Shown: positions 1 through 8,115 of the stretch, piece by piece
How the letters are laid out: each line of letters begins with the position of its first letter
Position numbering within the stretch: position 1 is the first letter of the stretch
NCBI RefSeq assembly: GCF_003347015.1
Contig: NZ_PNFB01000001.1
Coordinates: forward strand, 1-64,000
Reading direction: 5' to 3'
Length of the DNA stretch: 64,000 nt
From: Brachybacterium sp. YJGR34
GTDB taxonomy: Bacteria; Actinomycetota; Actinomycetes; Actinomycetales; Dermabacteraceae
Translations under genes and position numbers: made by a program
The notes under the pieces: model-generated
What the model was told of the DNA's origin: nothing
The model's database searches: none
What the model saw: the letters and a program-made list of their open reading frames with translations, nothing else

Positions 1-77
1 AGCAGCCCGGGTCCCGAGCGCTGCGGCGTCGGGGCCGGCCGACGGTCCGCGGCCCGCCCCGTCCTCTGGAGGACCTC

Positions 78-1478
78 GTGGAAGAACTCGTCCTGGCGGA
101 CCGGCCGGTATGGCTGCTCCTCACGATCGCCGTGGTGGCGATCGCCCTCCTGCTCGTTCTCATCATCAAAGTGCGTCTGCACGCCTTCTTCTCGCTGCTG
201 ATCATCGCGGTGGCCACCGGCCTCGCCGCGGGGATCGGGGTCGCCGACGTCATCGACGTGGTGATAGACGGCTTCAGCTCGACCGTCGGCACCGTCGCGC
301 TGCTCGTCGGATTCGGCGCCGTCCTGGGCCGATTGATCGAGGTCACCGGCGGCGCGCAGGTGCTCGCCGACAAGATGCTCGACACCTTCGGCGAATCGCG
401 GGCCCCGCTCGCGCTCGCCGTGGCCTCGCTGTTCTACGGCTTCCCGATCTTCCTCGACGCCGGCTTCATCGTCATGCTGCCGGTCATCTACACGGTGGCG
501 CGCCGTCTCGGCGGCTCCTTCATGCTCTACGTGCTGCCCTCGATCGCGTCGTTCATGATGATGCACGCGCTCCTGCCCCCGCACCCCGGACCGACGGCCG
601 CGGCGACCGTGATGGGCGCGGACATCGGCCTGGTGGTCATGGTGGGTCTGCTCATCGGCCTGCCCACCTGGTACTTCGGCGGCTACCTGGTGGCGCGCGC
701 GATCGCCAAGCGCTTCCCGGACACCCCCGTCCCTGCCCTGCTGGGCACCCCGCGCGAAGTCCCCGCCGAGGAGCGCCCCTCCTTCGGCGCGATCCTGCTG
801 GTGCTGCTGCTGCCGCTGGTGCTGATCTTCTTCAACACCGGGCTGTCCACTCTGGAGCAGACCGGCACGGTCACCGACGAGAACGTCTTCTTCCAGCTCT
901 CGCGCCTGATCGGTGCCACGCCGGTCGCGCTCGCGATCTCCGCGCTGACCGCGATGCTGCTGCTCTACGTGCTCCCCCGGCGCCGGCGCGGCGAGAAGAT
1001 CGGCGGCCTGCTCGAGGACCTCGTGGACGACGCCCTCGCGCCCGTCTGCTCGATCATCCTGATCACCGGTGCGGGCGGCGCCTTCGGTCGCGTGCTCACC
1101 GAGACCGGCATCGGCGGCGAGGTGGCCGAGGGACTGGACGCCCTGGGCCTGCCGCTCATCGTCGCCGCGTACGTCGTCACGATGGCCATGCGCATCGCGC
1201 AGGGCTCGGCGACCGTGGCCGCCACCACCGGCGCCTCGATCATGGCCCCGGCGGTCCTCGCCGGCGACTTCGGCTCCGTGGCCGTCGCCGCGATCGTGAT
1301 CGCGATCGGCGCCGCCTCCATCGGCTGGTCGCACGTCAACGACTCCGGCTTCTGGCTGATCGGCCGGTTCTGCGGCTTCGACACCGTGACCACGTTCAAG
1401 ACCTGGTCCGTCGTCGGCACCACGATCTCGCTGCTGGCCTTCGCGCTGTCGGCGGTGGTGTTCACCATCGCCGCCTGA
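78..1478 (+). CDS. GntP-family gluconate/acid-sugar permease
   Basis: Integral membrane symporter of the GntP family, expected to import a sugar acid with protons. The 466-residue product is hydrophobic almost throughout, with roughly 12 membrane segments, and carries two family-typical stretches, FLDAGFIVMLPVIY and HALLPPHPGPTAAA, in the first half. The GTG start is preceded by CTGGAGGA at good spacing. The next gene, a DUF1537 kinase, starts 67 bp downstream on the same strand, so the pair is probably co-transcribed. This suggests the cargo is a four-carbon aldonate such as threonate or erythronate; that is inferred from neighbours only. Length matches the family. Confidence 0.9.
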   Translation: MEELVLADRPVWLLLTIAVVAIALLLVLIIKVRLHAFFSLLIIAVATGLAAGIGVADVIDVVIDGFSSTVGTVALLVGFGAVLGRLIEVTGGAQVLADKMLDTFGESRAPLALAVASLFYGFPIFLDAGFIVMLPVIYTVARRLGGSFMLYVLPSIASFMMMHALLPPHPGPTAAATVMGADIGLVVMVGLLIGLPTWYFGGYLVARAIAKRFPDTPVPALLGTPREVPAEERPSFGAILLVLLLPLVLIFFNTGLSTLEQTGTVTDENVFFQLSRLIGATPVALAISALTAMLLLYVLPRRRRGEKIGGLLEDLVDDALAPVCSIILITGAGGAFGRVLTETGIGGEVAEGLDALGLPLIVAAYVVTMAMRIAQGSATVAATTGASIMAPAVLAGDFGSVAVAAIVIAIGAASIGWSHVNDSGFWLIGRFCGFDTVTTFKTWSVVGTTISLLAFALSAVVFTIAA

Positions 1479-1545
1479 GCGGGCGCGCGGGGACGGGTCG
1501 GAGCGCCGCGGCGCACCGGCCCGTCCCGTCGATCCTCGAGGAACG

Positions 1546-2922
1546 ATGACGGGAGATACTGGATCCATGGCTCACCACCCCGCCCGCCGCCTGCTCGTCC
1601 TCGACGACGACCCGACCGGCTCGCAGTGCGTCGCCCACGTCGACGTCGCCCTCGACCTGGACCCCGCGATCCCCCGCGGCGTCCTCGCGGAGCCGGGCTC
1701 GACCTGCTTCGTGCTCACCAACACCCGCGCCCTCGACGAGGCCGAGGCCGTGGCCCTGAACCGCCGCGTCCTCGCCGGTGTGCTCGCCGATCCCGCGGTG
1801 CGGGACGGGCTGCACGTCGTCTCCCGCTCCGACTCCACCCTGCGCGGCCATGTCGTCGCCGAGCCCACCGCGATCGCCGACGAGCTGGCCGCCCACGGGA
1901 TCGACGTCGACGCGATCCTCCTGGCCCCCGCCATGCTCGAGGCGGGTCGGTACACCCGGGAGGACGTCCACTACGCCGTGGTCGACGGCGAGGCCCGCCG
2001 CGTCGAGGACACCGACTTCGCGCGCGACGCCACCTTCGGCTACACCCATTCCGACCTGCGCGCGTTCCTCGCCGAGCGCAGCGACGGGGCGATCGCCGCG
2101 GCCGACGTCCTGAGCATCGGGCTCGAGGACATCCGCGCCGGCGGCGTCGAGCGGGTCCATCAGATCCTCTCCACGGCCCGTGATCGCCGCTGGGTGGTCG
2201 TCAACGCCACCGAGTACTCCGACATGGAGGTCGTCGCCGAGGCGGTGGCGCGCCGCGAGGCCGAGGGCCGCACGCTCATCACCCGCTGCGGCCCCTCCTT
2301 CGTGCGCCCCCTGGCCGGGCAGCGCGGCGCCGAGGTGGTCGATGCCGCTGCCGTGTCCATCCCGGAGGGGCGCCTGCCCCACGGGCTCGTGGTGGTGGGC
2401 TCGCACGTGGGTCTGACCACCCGCCAGCTGCGGGCCGTGCAGGAGCGCGGAACCCTCGTGGAGGTCGAGATCGACGTGCCCTCGCTGCTGGACGAGCGCC
2501 GGGCCGCGCACCTCCGCGAGGTCGCCGACCGCGTCCGCGAGGCCCTCCGCGAGGACGACTGCGTCGTCTACACCAGCCGCGACCTGGTGCGGACCGAGGA
2601 CCCAGCCGAGTCGCTGGCCATCGCACGCAGCGTCTCCGACGCGGTGGTCGAGGTGGTCCAGCGCGTGCGCACCGCCCGCCCCGCCTGGGTGGTGGCCAAG
2701 GGCGGCATCACCTCCCACGAGGTCGCCGCGAACGGGCTCGGGATCCGCCGCGCCCGCGTCGAGGGACAGTTCTGGCCCGGTCAGGTCTCCCTGTTCTCCG
2801 CCCAGGAGGCGCCGGAGGAGGTCATGGGCATGCCCTACGTCGTCTTCCCCGGGAACGTGGGCGGCGAGCAGGCTCTGGCCGAGGTCACCGGCCGCCTCGC
2901 CGCCGCCGTCGCCTCCCGCTGA
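1546..2922 (+). CDS. Four-carbon acid sugar kinase (DUF1537/OtnK-like)
   Basis: Cytosolic ATP-dependent kinase of the DUF1537 family, members of which phosphorylate 2-oxo-tetronates, threonate or erythronate. The N-terminal substrate domain carries DDDPTG (residues 20-25). The C-terminal nucleotide domain carries VAKGGITS and FPGNVGGEQAL. The family is normally 400-480 residues and this one is 458. A second in-frame ATG at 1567 (MAHHPARR) is an alternative start. It sits between a GntP permease and a threonate-type dehydrogenase, which supports an acid-sugar role. The exact substrate cannot be read from sequence. Confidence 0.88.
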   Translation: MTGDTGSMAHHPARRLLVLDDDPTGSQCVAHVDVALDLDPAIPRGVLAEPGSTCFVLTNTRALDEAEAVALNRRVLAGVLADPAVRDGLHVVSRSDSTLRGHVVAEPTAIADELAAHGIDVDAILLAPAMLEAGRYTREDVHYAVVDGEARRVEDTDFARDATFGYTHSDLRAFLAERSDGAIAAADVLSIGLEDIRAGGVERVHQILSTARDRRWVVVNATEYSDMEVVAEAVARREAEGRTLITRCGPSFVRPLAGQRGAEVVDAAAVSIPEGRLPHGLVVVGSHVGLTTRQLRAVQERGTLVEVEIDVPSLLDERRAAHLREVADRVREALREDDCVVYTSRDLVRTEDPAESLAIARSVSDAVVEVVQRVRTARPAWVVAKGGITSHEVAANGLGIRRARVEGQFWPGQVSLFSAQEAPEEVMGMPYVVFPGNVGGEQALAEVTGRLAAAVASR

Positions 2923-3011
2923 ACGGTGCCCGCAGGAGGGCGACCACAGGTGGGCGACCGGCGCCGGCCCGCGGGCCCGCCGGCCGGATGCGCCGTCGGC
3001 CCGCGGGCTTT

Positions 3012-3051
3012 GGTGGGGAAAAGCGCCAGTGGACTGGAACTTCTCCCCACC
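3012..3051. terminator. Hairpin, possible terminator after the kinase gene
   Basis: GGTGGGGAAAAG (3012-3023) pairs with CTTCTCCCCACC (3040-3051) with one mismatch. Within the loop CCAG/CTGG can extend the structure. There is no U-tract, as is common in high-GC actinobacteria. A role as intercistronic RNA structure rather than terminator is equally possible. Confidence 0.5.
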
Positions 3052-3156
3052 GAATCCCGGCCGACCGTCGGGCGGTGCCGCGTGATGGCGCAGGAGATCG
3101 GTGACGCCCCGGATGATCGCCTCCGCCGTCTTCCTCCCGCGGCCCCGCCGCCGTCG

Positions 3157-3274
3157 TCCCGCTCCTGCTGCTTCGCCTCTGCCGTCCCAGCTTCCCGCGC
3201 ACAGCGGTCCCGCCGTCCCGCTCCCGCTGCTTCGCCTCTGCCGTCCCAGCATCCCGCGCACAGCGGTCCCGCCG
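3157..3274. repeat. 59-bp tandem duplication (two copies)
   Basis: Two directly adjacent copies of a 59-bp unit (3157-3215 and 3216-3274) differ at only about two positions. The unit contains CTGCTTCGCCTCTGCCGTCC and CGCGCACAGCGG. The period is not a multiple of three, and the region lies between genes, so it is non-coding. Confidence 0.85.
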
Positions 3275-3283
3275 TCCCTTCGC

Positions 3284-3323
3284 GGCGTTCGCGCATTTGC
3301 GTATCCGCACATTGCTGAACACC
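3284..3323. repeat. Degenerate 40-nt palindromic element
   Basis: Outer arms GGCGTTC/GAACACC and inner arms TTTGCG/CGCACA surround a 4-nt centre (TATC). Length and architecture match the core (41022-41061) of the strong palindrome near 41.04 kb, with 29 of 40 positions identical by hand alignment. It lies 28 bp upstream of the dehydrogenase start. Confidence 0.6.
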
Positions 3324-3351
3324 CGCCACCCGACCTCCGAGAGAGAACACG

Positions 3352-4326
3352 ATGAGCACTGATTCGACCGTCCCCGCCGGCCCCACGAGCACTCCCGCCC
3401 CCGTGGACCCGGCCGGCACCACCGGCAGCACCGACTCCACCGGCGCGCCGCTCACCATCGGCTGGATCGGCCTGGGCGCGATGGGAGCCCCCATGGTCCG
3501 TACGGCGGGCCGGGCCGGATTCGCCGTGCGCGCCTTCGACCTGGACCCTGCCGCCCGGGACGCCGTCGCGGCCGACGCGACTCCCGTGCCCGATGCCGTC
3601 GAGGCCGCGACCGGTGCCGAGGTGGTGGTGGTCATGGTCGCCACGCCCGCGCAGCTGGAGTCCGTGCTCTTCGGCCAGGACGGTCGGGGCGGCATCGCCC
3701 CGGTGCTCACGCCAGAGACGATCCTGCTGGTCATGTCGACCGTGGGCCCGGCCGCCCTGGAGCGCACGCTCGCCGCCCTCGAGGGTGTCACCGCCCGTGT
3801 GGTCGACGCCCCTGTCTCCGGCGGGGTGGCCCGCGCGGGCACCGGCGAGCTGCTGATCATGGTGGGCGGTGCCGCGGCGGACGTCTCCGCGGTGCGCCCG
3901 CTGCTGGACGCCCTCGCCTCCCACGCCCCCGTGGTGGGCGAGCGGGCAGGGGACGGTCAGCGCCTCAAGATCGTCAACCAGCTGCTGTGCGGCGTGCACA
4001 TCGCCGCCGCCGGAGAGGCCCTCGCGCTCGCCGACTCCATGGGTCTGGACGTGCAGCAGGTCCACGAGGTCCTCACCGCCGGCGCGGCGACCTCCTTCAT
4101 GTTCGAGGACCGCGGTGCCCGCATGGTCGCCGGCGCCCATGACGACGTCCGCTCCGCGCTGGGCATCTTCGTCAAGGACATGGGCCTGGTGGCCGAGGCC
4201 GCGCAGGAGGTGGGGCAGGAGGTCCCCCTGGCTACCTCCGCCCAGGAGATCTACGCCCGGGGCGAGGAGCAGGGCCTGACCCGGAAGGACGACTCGATCG
4301 TGTACCGGGTGCTGCGCGATCAGTGA
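3352..4326 (+). CDS. NAD-dependent 3-hydroxyisobutyrate/L-threonate-type dehydrogenase
   Basis: Beta-hydroxyacid dehydrogenase of the 3-hydroxyisobutyrate/tartronate-semialdehyde/LtnD family. It has the Rossmann motif GLGAMGAP (residues 40-47), the substrate stretch GGVARAGTGELLIMVGG, and an NQLLCG segment that would place the catalytic Lys just before it (LKIVNQ). The first ~34 residues are a low-complexity Ser/Thr/Pro/Gly extension before the fold begins; no better downstream start is visible. With the DUF1537 kinase and GntP permease upstream it most likely oxidises L-threonate or a related tetronate to the 2-oxo acid. No matching aldolase or isomerase lies in the window. Confidence 0.85.
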   Translation: MSTDSTVPAGPTSTPAPVDPAGTTGSTDSTGAPLTIGWIGLGAMGAPMVRTAGRAGFAVRAFDLDPAARDAVAADATPVPDAVEAATGAEVVVVMVATPAQLESVLFGQDGRGGIAPVLTPETILLVMSTVGPAALERTLAALEGVTARVVDAPVSGGVARAGTGELLIMVGGAAADVSAVRPLLDALASHAPVVGERAGDGQRLKIVNQLLCGVHIAAAGEALALADSMGLDVQQVHEVLTAGAATSFMFEDRGARMVAGAHDDVRSALGIFVKDMGLVAEAAQEVGQEVPLATSAQEIYARGEEQGLTRKDDSIVYRVLRDQ

Positions 4327-4427
4327 CGTGCGGGAGGGCGATGCATCGTCCTGACCTCCCATGACTGCCGTGGAGCCGATGTCGGACTGTGACATGCGGG
4401 GAGCGCATCGGGGGCGGGGGCGTGACA

Positions 4428-4463
4428 TACTTTCATACGCTCAGCTTTGCCCATGTGAAAGTA
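4428..4463. promoter_or_regulatory. Inverted repeat upstream of the peptide ABC operon
   Basis: TACTTTCA (4428-4435) and TGAAAGTA (4456-4463) form a perfect 8-bp inverted repeat, with arm centres 28 bp apart. It ends 6 bp before the ATG of the first permease. The AT-rich arms stand out in a GC-rich background, so a dimeric regulator site is likely. No regulator gene is adjacent. Confidence 0.5.
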
Positions 4464-4469
4464 CAGAGA

Positions 4470-5405
4470 ATGACGACCAGCGATGCCCGCCCGGCGGAGG
4501 CGTCGGTGTCACGGGATGAACGACCCTCCCGCGTGCCCGTATGGCGCGCCTTCCTGCGCCCCGTGCCGGCGACCGCTGCCCTCATCGTGGCGGTCAGCCT
4601 GCTCGCTGCCGTCTTCGCTCCACAGCTGAGCGCGCTCTCGGGGAACGATCCGTTCACCTATCACGCGGACACCCTCGGCCCGGACACCGCCCCCCTCGGC
4701 GTCCTCGGCGGCGTCAGCGGCGAGCACTGGTTCGGCGTCGAGCCGGGCACGGGCCGTGACCTCTTCTCCCTCGTGGTGTACGGGGCGCGGGTCTCGCTGC
4801 TGGTGGGCATCGCCTCCACCGTGCTGGCCACGATCATCGGCGTGCTGCTCGGCATCATCGCCGGGGCGGTCGGGGGCGCCGTGGAGAAGCTGGTCGACTT
4901 CGCCACGGACGTCACCCTCGGCTTCCCCTTCCTCATCTTCGCGATCGCGCTCAGCGCGCTGTTCCCTCTCGAGATGCCGCGGGCGCTCCTGCTCACGGCG
5001 GTGATCGGCATGTTCGGCTGGCCCGGCATCGCTCGGGTGGTGGCCGCGGAGACCCGCGTCATCGTGCGCCAGCCCTATGTGGTCGCCTCCCGGGTGATGG
5101 GGGCCCGCTTCCCCCACGTCTTCCGCCACCAGGTGCTGCCCAACGTCGCCTCGACGGTGATCGTCTACTCCTGCATCTCGCTGCCGGGCCGGATCAGCGC
5201 GGAGGCGACGCTGTCCTTCCTCGGCGTGGGGGTGCTGCCGCCCACCCCGTCCTGGGGCCGCTCGATCGGTGACGCCATCAGCTGGCTGCTGGTGGATCCG
5301 GCCTTCCTGCTGTTCCCCGCCGCGGCCCTGTTCCTGGTGACCTTCTCCTTCAACATCCTCGGCGACACCCTGCGCGACGCCCTCGACCCGCGAGGAGCGC
5401 GCTGA
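4470..5405 (+). CDS. Peptide/nickel-type ABC transporter permease (DppC-like)
   Basis: Inner-membrane permease of the oligopeptide/nickel importer family (DppC/OppC type). It has an N-terminal membrane segment (LIVAVSLLAAVFAP), a periplasmic loop, then a BPD_transp core of about five further helices. The EAA-type loop is near ARVMGARFPHVFRHQVLPN. I chose ATG 4470 (MTTSDARP) because the upstream in-frame extension would run through the AT-rich inverted repeat at 4428-4463. The ribosome binding site is weak (AGAGA). The stop overlaps the next start (ATGA). The order permease C, permease B, binding protein, fused ATPase forms a complete importer. Confidence 0.88.
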   Translation: MTTSDARPAEASVSRDERPSRVPVWRAFLRPVPATAALIVAVSLLAAVFAPQLSALSGNDPFTYHADTLGPDTAPLGVLGGVSGEHWFGVEPGTGRDLFSLVVYGARVSLLVGIASTVLATIIGVLLGIIAGAVGGAVEKLVDFATDVTLGFPFLIFAIALSALFPLEMPRALLLTAVIGMFGWPGIARVVAAETRVIVRQPYVVASRVMGARFPHVFRHQVLPNVASTVIVYSCISLPGRISAEATLSFLGVGVLPPTPSWGRSIGDAISWLLVDPAFLLFPAAALFLVTFSFNILGDTLRDALDPRGAR

Positions 5406-6445
5406 TGACCTCCGCCCTGACCCGCGTGGGCCGCAGCCTCGCCGTGCTGCTCACGGTCCTGATCCTCACCTTCGCGATCTTCTACGTCGCCCCGATCGAC
5501 CCCGCGCTGCGGATGTGCGGCAAGCCCTGCTCCCCGGAGGACCTCGAGGCCGCTCGCGGCTTCATGGGCTTCGACCAGCCCTGGTTCGTCCAGCTGGGGA
5601 CCTTCCTCGCCGCAATCGTCACCGGGCGCACCTTCGGCTCGTCGGACGTCGTCGTGGAGTGCGCGGCCCCGTGCCTGGGCTACTCCTTCCAGCTCCACCA
5701 GCCGGTCACCGCGCTGCTCGGGGACCGCTTCCCGATCTCGTTCTCGATCGCGATCGGCGCGGTCGCCCTGCAGGCGGTGCTCGGCATCGCCGCGGGGGCT
5801 CTCGCCGCCCGCCGTCAGGGCGGGATCCTGGACCGCATCGTCACCGGGGTGTCGGTCATCGCGGCCTCCGCCCCCTCCTTCGTGGTGGGCCTGCTGGCCG
5901 TGGTGATCTTCGCCCTGGGCCTGGGCCTGCTGCCCAGCGGCGGCTACGTGCCCTTCACCGAGAGCCCGGTGGACTGGGCGCGGCACCTCGTGCTGCCCTG
6001 GGCGACGCTCGCCTTCCTCAACGGTGCCGTGTATGCGCGGCTCGTGCGCTCCTCGATGATCGAGCAGCTGGGACTGGACTACGTGCGCACCGCCCGGGCC
6101 TCCGGACTCTCCGAGCGCCGCATCGACCGGTACGCGCTGCGGAACCTTGCGCTGCCGCTGACCACCCTCATCGCCCTGGACATCGGAGCACTGCTGGGCG
6201 GCACCGTGATCACCGAGCGGATCTTCGGCCTGCCGGGACTGGGAGCGCTGCTGCTGGACGCCACCACCACCGCGGATCTGCCGGTCATCGTGGGCACCAC
6301 CCTCGTCGGCTCGCTGATCATCGTGCTCGCGAACCTCGGCGCCGACCTCGCCCGCCCGCTGCTCGACCGGCGCCTCGCCGTCGGCGGACGTCCGCCCGCC
6401 ACCACCACCCGATCCGACTCGACCACCCAGGAGACCACCTCATGA
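5405..6445 (+). CDS. Peptide/nickel-type ABC transporter permease (DppB-like)
   Basis: Second permease of the importer, 346 residues. It has the DppB-type N-terminal helix (LAVLLTVLILTFAIFYVAP) and a C-terminal transport domain with the EAA loop TARASGLSERRIDRYALRN. An extracytoplasmic stretch with two Cys pairs (MCGKPC and ECAAPC) is unusual and could be structural. The start overlaps the upstream stop, and the stop overlaps the binding-protein start, so translation is probably coupled. Confidence 0.88.
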   Translation: MTSALTRVGRSLAVLLTVLILTFAIFYVAPIDPALRMCGKPCSPEDLEAARGFMGFDQPWFVQLGTFLAAIVTGRTFGSSDVVVECAAPCLGYSFQLHQPVTALLGDRFPISFSIAIGAVALQAVLGIAAGALAARRQGGILDRIVTGVSVIAASAPSFVVGLLAVVIFALGLGLLPSGGYVPFTESPVDWARHLVLPWATLAFLNGAVYARLVRSSMIEQLGLDYVRTARASGLSERRIDRYALRNLALPLTTLIALDIGALLGGTVITERIFGLPGLGALLLDATTTADLPVIVGTTLVGSLIIVLANLGADLARPLLDRRLAVGGRPPATTTRSDSTTQETTS

Positions 6446-8115
6446 CCTCGACCTCCCTCACGCGACGCGGCCTCCTGGCCGCCACCCCGCTCGCGCTCGG
6501 CACGGGTGTCCTCGCCGCCTGCTCGAGCGACGGCTCCGGCGGCGGGGCCTCCGACGCCGGCGGTGAGAGCGGCGGCACCCTGACCATCTACACGACCGGC
6601 GAGGAGATGAGCTTCGATCCGGCGACCAGCCAGAACCTCGCCATCACGACGCTGGGTCTGACCGCACGCCGGCTCACTGCCTGGAAGACCTCGGCCGACG
6701 GTCCCACCGAGCTGATCCCGGACCTCGCCACCGACACCGGTACCGCCTCCGATGACGGACTGACCTGGACCTTCACCCTCCAGGAGGGGCTGCTGTTCGA
6801 GGACGGCACCCCGATCACCGCCGCCACCGTCAAGTACGGCCTCGAGCGCTCCTTCGCGGACGAGCTCACCGGCGGCCTGACCTATCACAAGGTGCTGCTC
6901 GAGGGCGGCGAGGACTACTCCGGGCCGTTCTCCGGCGAGCACCTCGACGCGATCGAGGCGGTCGACGACCTCACCCTCGTCCTCCACCTCAACCGCCCCT
7001 ACGGCGACTTCGGCTGGGTCGCCTCGACGCCCGCCTTCGCCCCGGTCCCCGAGGAGTCCGGCGAGCCGGAGACCTACGCGACCCAGCCCGTCACCAGCGG
7101 CCCCTACCGTCTCGAGTCCTACTCCCCGGGCAGCCGGGCGGTGCTGGTCCGCAACGAGAACTGGGACCCCGCCACGGACCAGGCCCGCCTGGGCGGACCG
7201 GACAGCATCGAGTTCTCCCTCGCCCAGGACGCGAGCGTCGTCGCGCAGTCGCTCATCGCCGACCGCTCCGACGTCCAGGACGCCTTCCTCGCGAGCTTCG
7301 TGCCGACGGCGCAGCTGGTCCAGGCGCAGAACGACCCCGGCGTGGGCGAGCGCCTGGTCACCTCCGGACCGGGTGCGCTCGAGTACCTCGCGATGAACAC
7401 GGAGTCCGAGGCGCTGCAGGACGTGGACGTCCGCACGGCCATCCAGTACGCCGTGGACAAGGAGGCCTACCGCACCACCAAGGGCGGCGAGATCTCCGGC
7501 GACTTCGCCACCACCCTGATCACCCCGGGCATCGCCGGTCGCGAGGAGTACTCCCTGTTCGCCGACGACCCCACCGGGGACGCCGACGAGGCGACGGCGC
7601 TGCTGGAGGCCGCCGGCGCCACCGACCTCACCCTGCGCCTGGTCGTCACCGACGACCAGACCGGTGCCGCCGAGGCGATCCAGCAGGGCCTCGCCCGCGC
7701 CGGGATCACGGTGCAGATCCAGCCCCTGGACGAGAACGCCTACTCCTCCGTGGTCACCGCCGGGGACGGCACCGGGTACGACCTGGTGCTCAGCTCCTGG
7801 CAGCCCGATGTGCCCTCCCCGAACGCGAACCTCACCCCGCTGTTCGACTCGAGCCAGATCGGGAACGGCAACTACAACCTGGCCCGGTACGCGAACCCGG
7901 AGGTCGACGCCGCGATCCTCGAGGCCTCCTCGACGATCGACCCGGACGAGGCCCACGCGAAGTGGGCGGCGGTGGACCAGCAGATCCTCGCGGACTCGCC
8001 GGTGGTGCCCCTGATCTACTCGAAGAACTCCTTCCTGCACGGCTCCGGGGTGACGAGCTTCGTGATCGGCGAGTTCCCCGCCTACCCGAACTACCTCACG
8101 GTGACGCTCGGCTGA
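6442..8115 (+). CDS. Peptide/nickel-type ABC transporter substrate-binding lipoprotein
   Basis: Extracytoplasmic binding protein of SBP family 5 (557 residues). The N-terminus TRRGLLAATPLALGTGVLAAC combines a twin-arginine motif with a lipobox (LAAC), so export by Tat and lipid anchoring are likely. The mature start is Ser/Gly-rich, followed by YTTGEEMSFDPATSQN, and family features such as ATVKYGLERSF and DVRTAIQYAVDKEAY follow. It is the third gene of the importer operon, coupled by ATGA overlaps at both ends. Substrate is not evident; peptides, nickel or glycosides are all seen in this family. Confidence 0.9.
   Translation: MTSTSLTRRGLLAATPLALGTGVLAACSSDGSGGGASDAGGESGGTLTIYTTGEEMSFDPATSQNLAITTLGLTARRLTAWKTSADGPTELIPDLATDTGTASDDGLTWTFTLQEGLLFEDGTPITAATVKYGLERSFADELTGGLTYHKVLLEGGEDYSGPFSGEHLDAIEAVDDLTLVLHLNRPYGDFGWVASTPAFAPVPEESGEPETYATQPVTSGPYRLESYSPGSRAVLVRNENWDPATDQARLGGPDSIEFSLAQDASVVAQSLIADRSDVQDAFLASFVPTAQLVQAQNDPGVGERLVTSGPGALEYLAMNTESEALQDVDVRTAIQYAVDKEAYRTTKGGEISGDFATTLITPGIAGREEYSLFADDPTGDADEATALLEAAGATDLTLRLVVTDDQTGAAEAIQQGLARAGITVQIQPLDENAYSSVVTAGDGTGYDLVLSSWQPDVPSPNANLTPLFDSSQIGNGNYNLARYANPEVDAAILEASSTIDPDEAHAKWAAVDQQILADSPVVPLIYSKNSFLHGSGVTSFVIGEFPAYPNYLTVTLG

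Larger units (their letters stand above)
2923..3351. other. 429-bp intergenic region with hairpin, tandem repeat and palindrome
   Basis: No convincing gene is seen between the DUF1537 kinase and the downstream dehydrogenase. The region holds, in order: a GC-rich stretch with interlocking inverted repeats (about 2960-3010), a 12-bp-stem hairpin, a 59-bp tandem duplication, and a degenerate 40-nt palindrome. These are listed separately. The gap separates two genes expected to act in one pathway, so it may hold a terminator and a new promoter for the dehydrogenase, or a long mRNA leader. Confidence 0.7.

Noticed and set aside
3157..3274. Tandem repeats as a CRISPR array
   Set aside because: The two copies are contiguous with no unique spacers.
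1462..4428. A 988-residue minus-strand reading frame
   Set aside because: It lies opposite the DUF1537 kinase and dehydrogenase genes and has a His/Gly/Asp/Arg-rich composition typical of antisense GC-rich frames.
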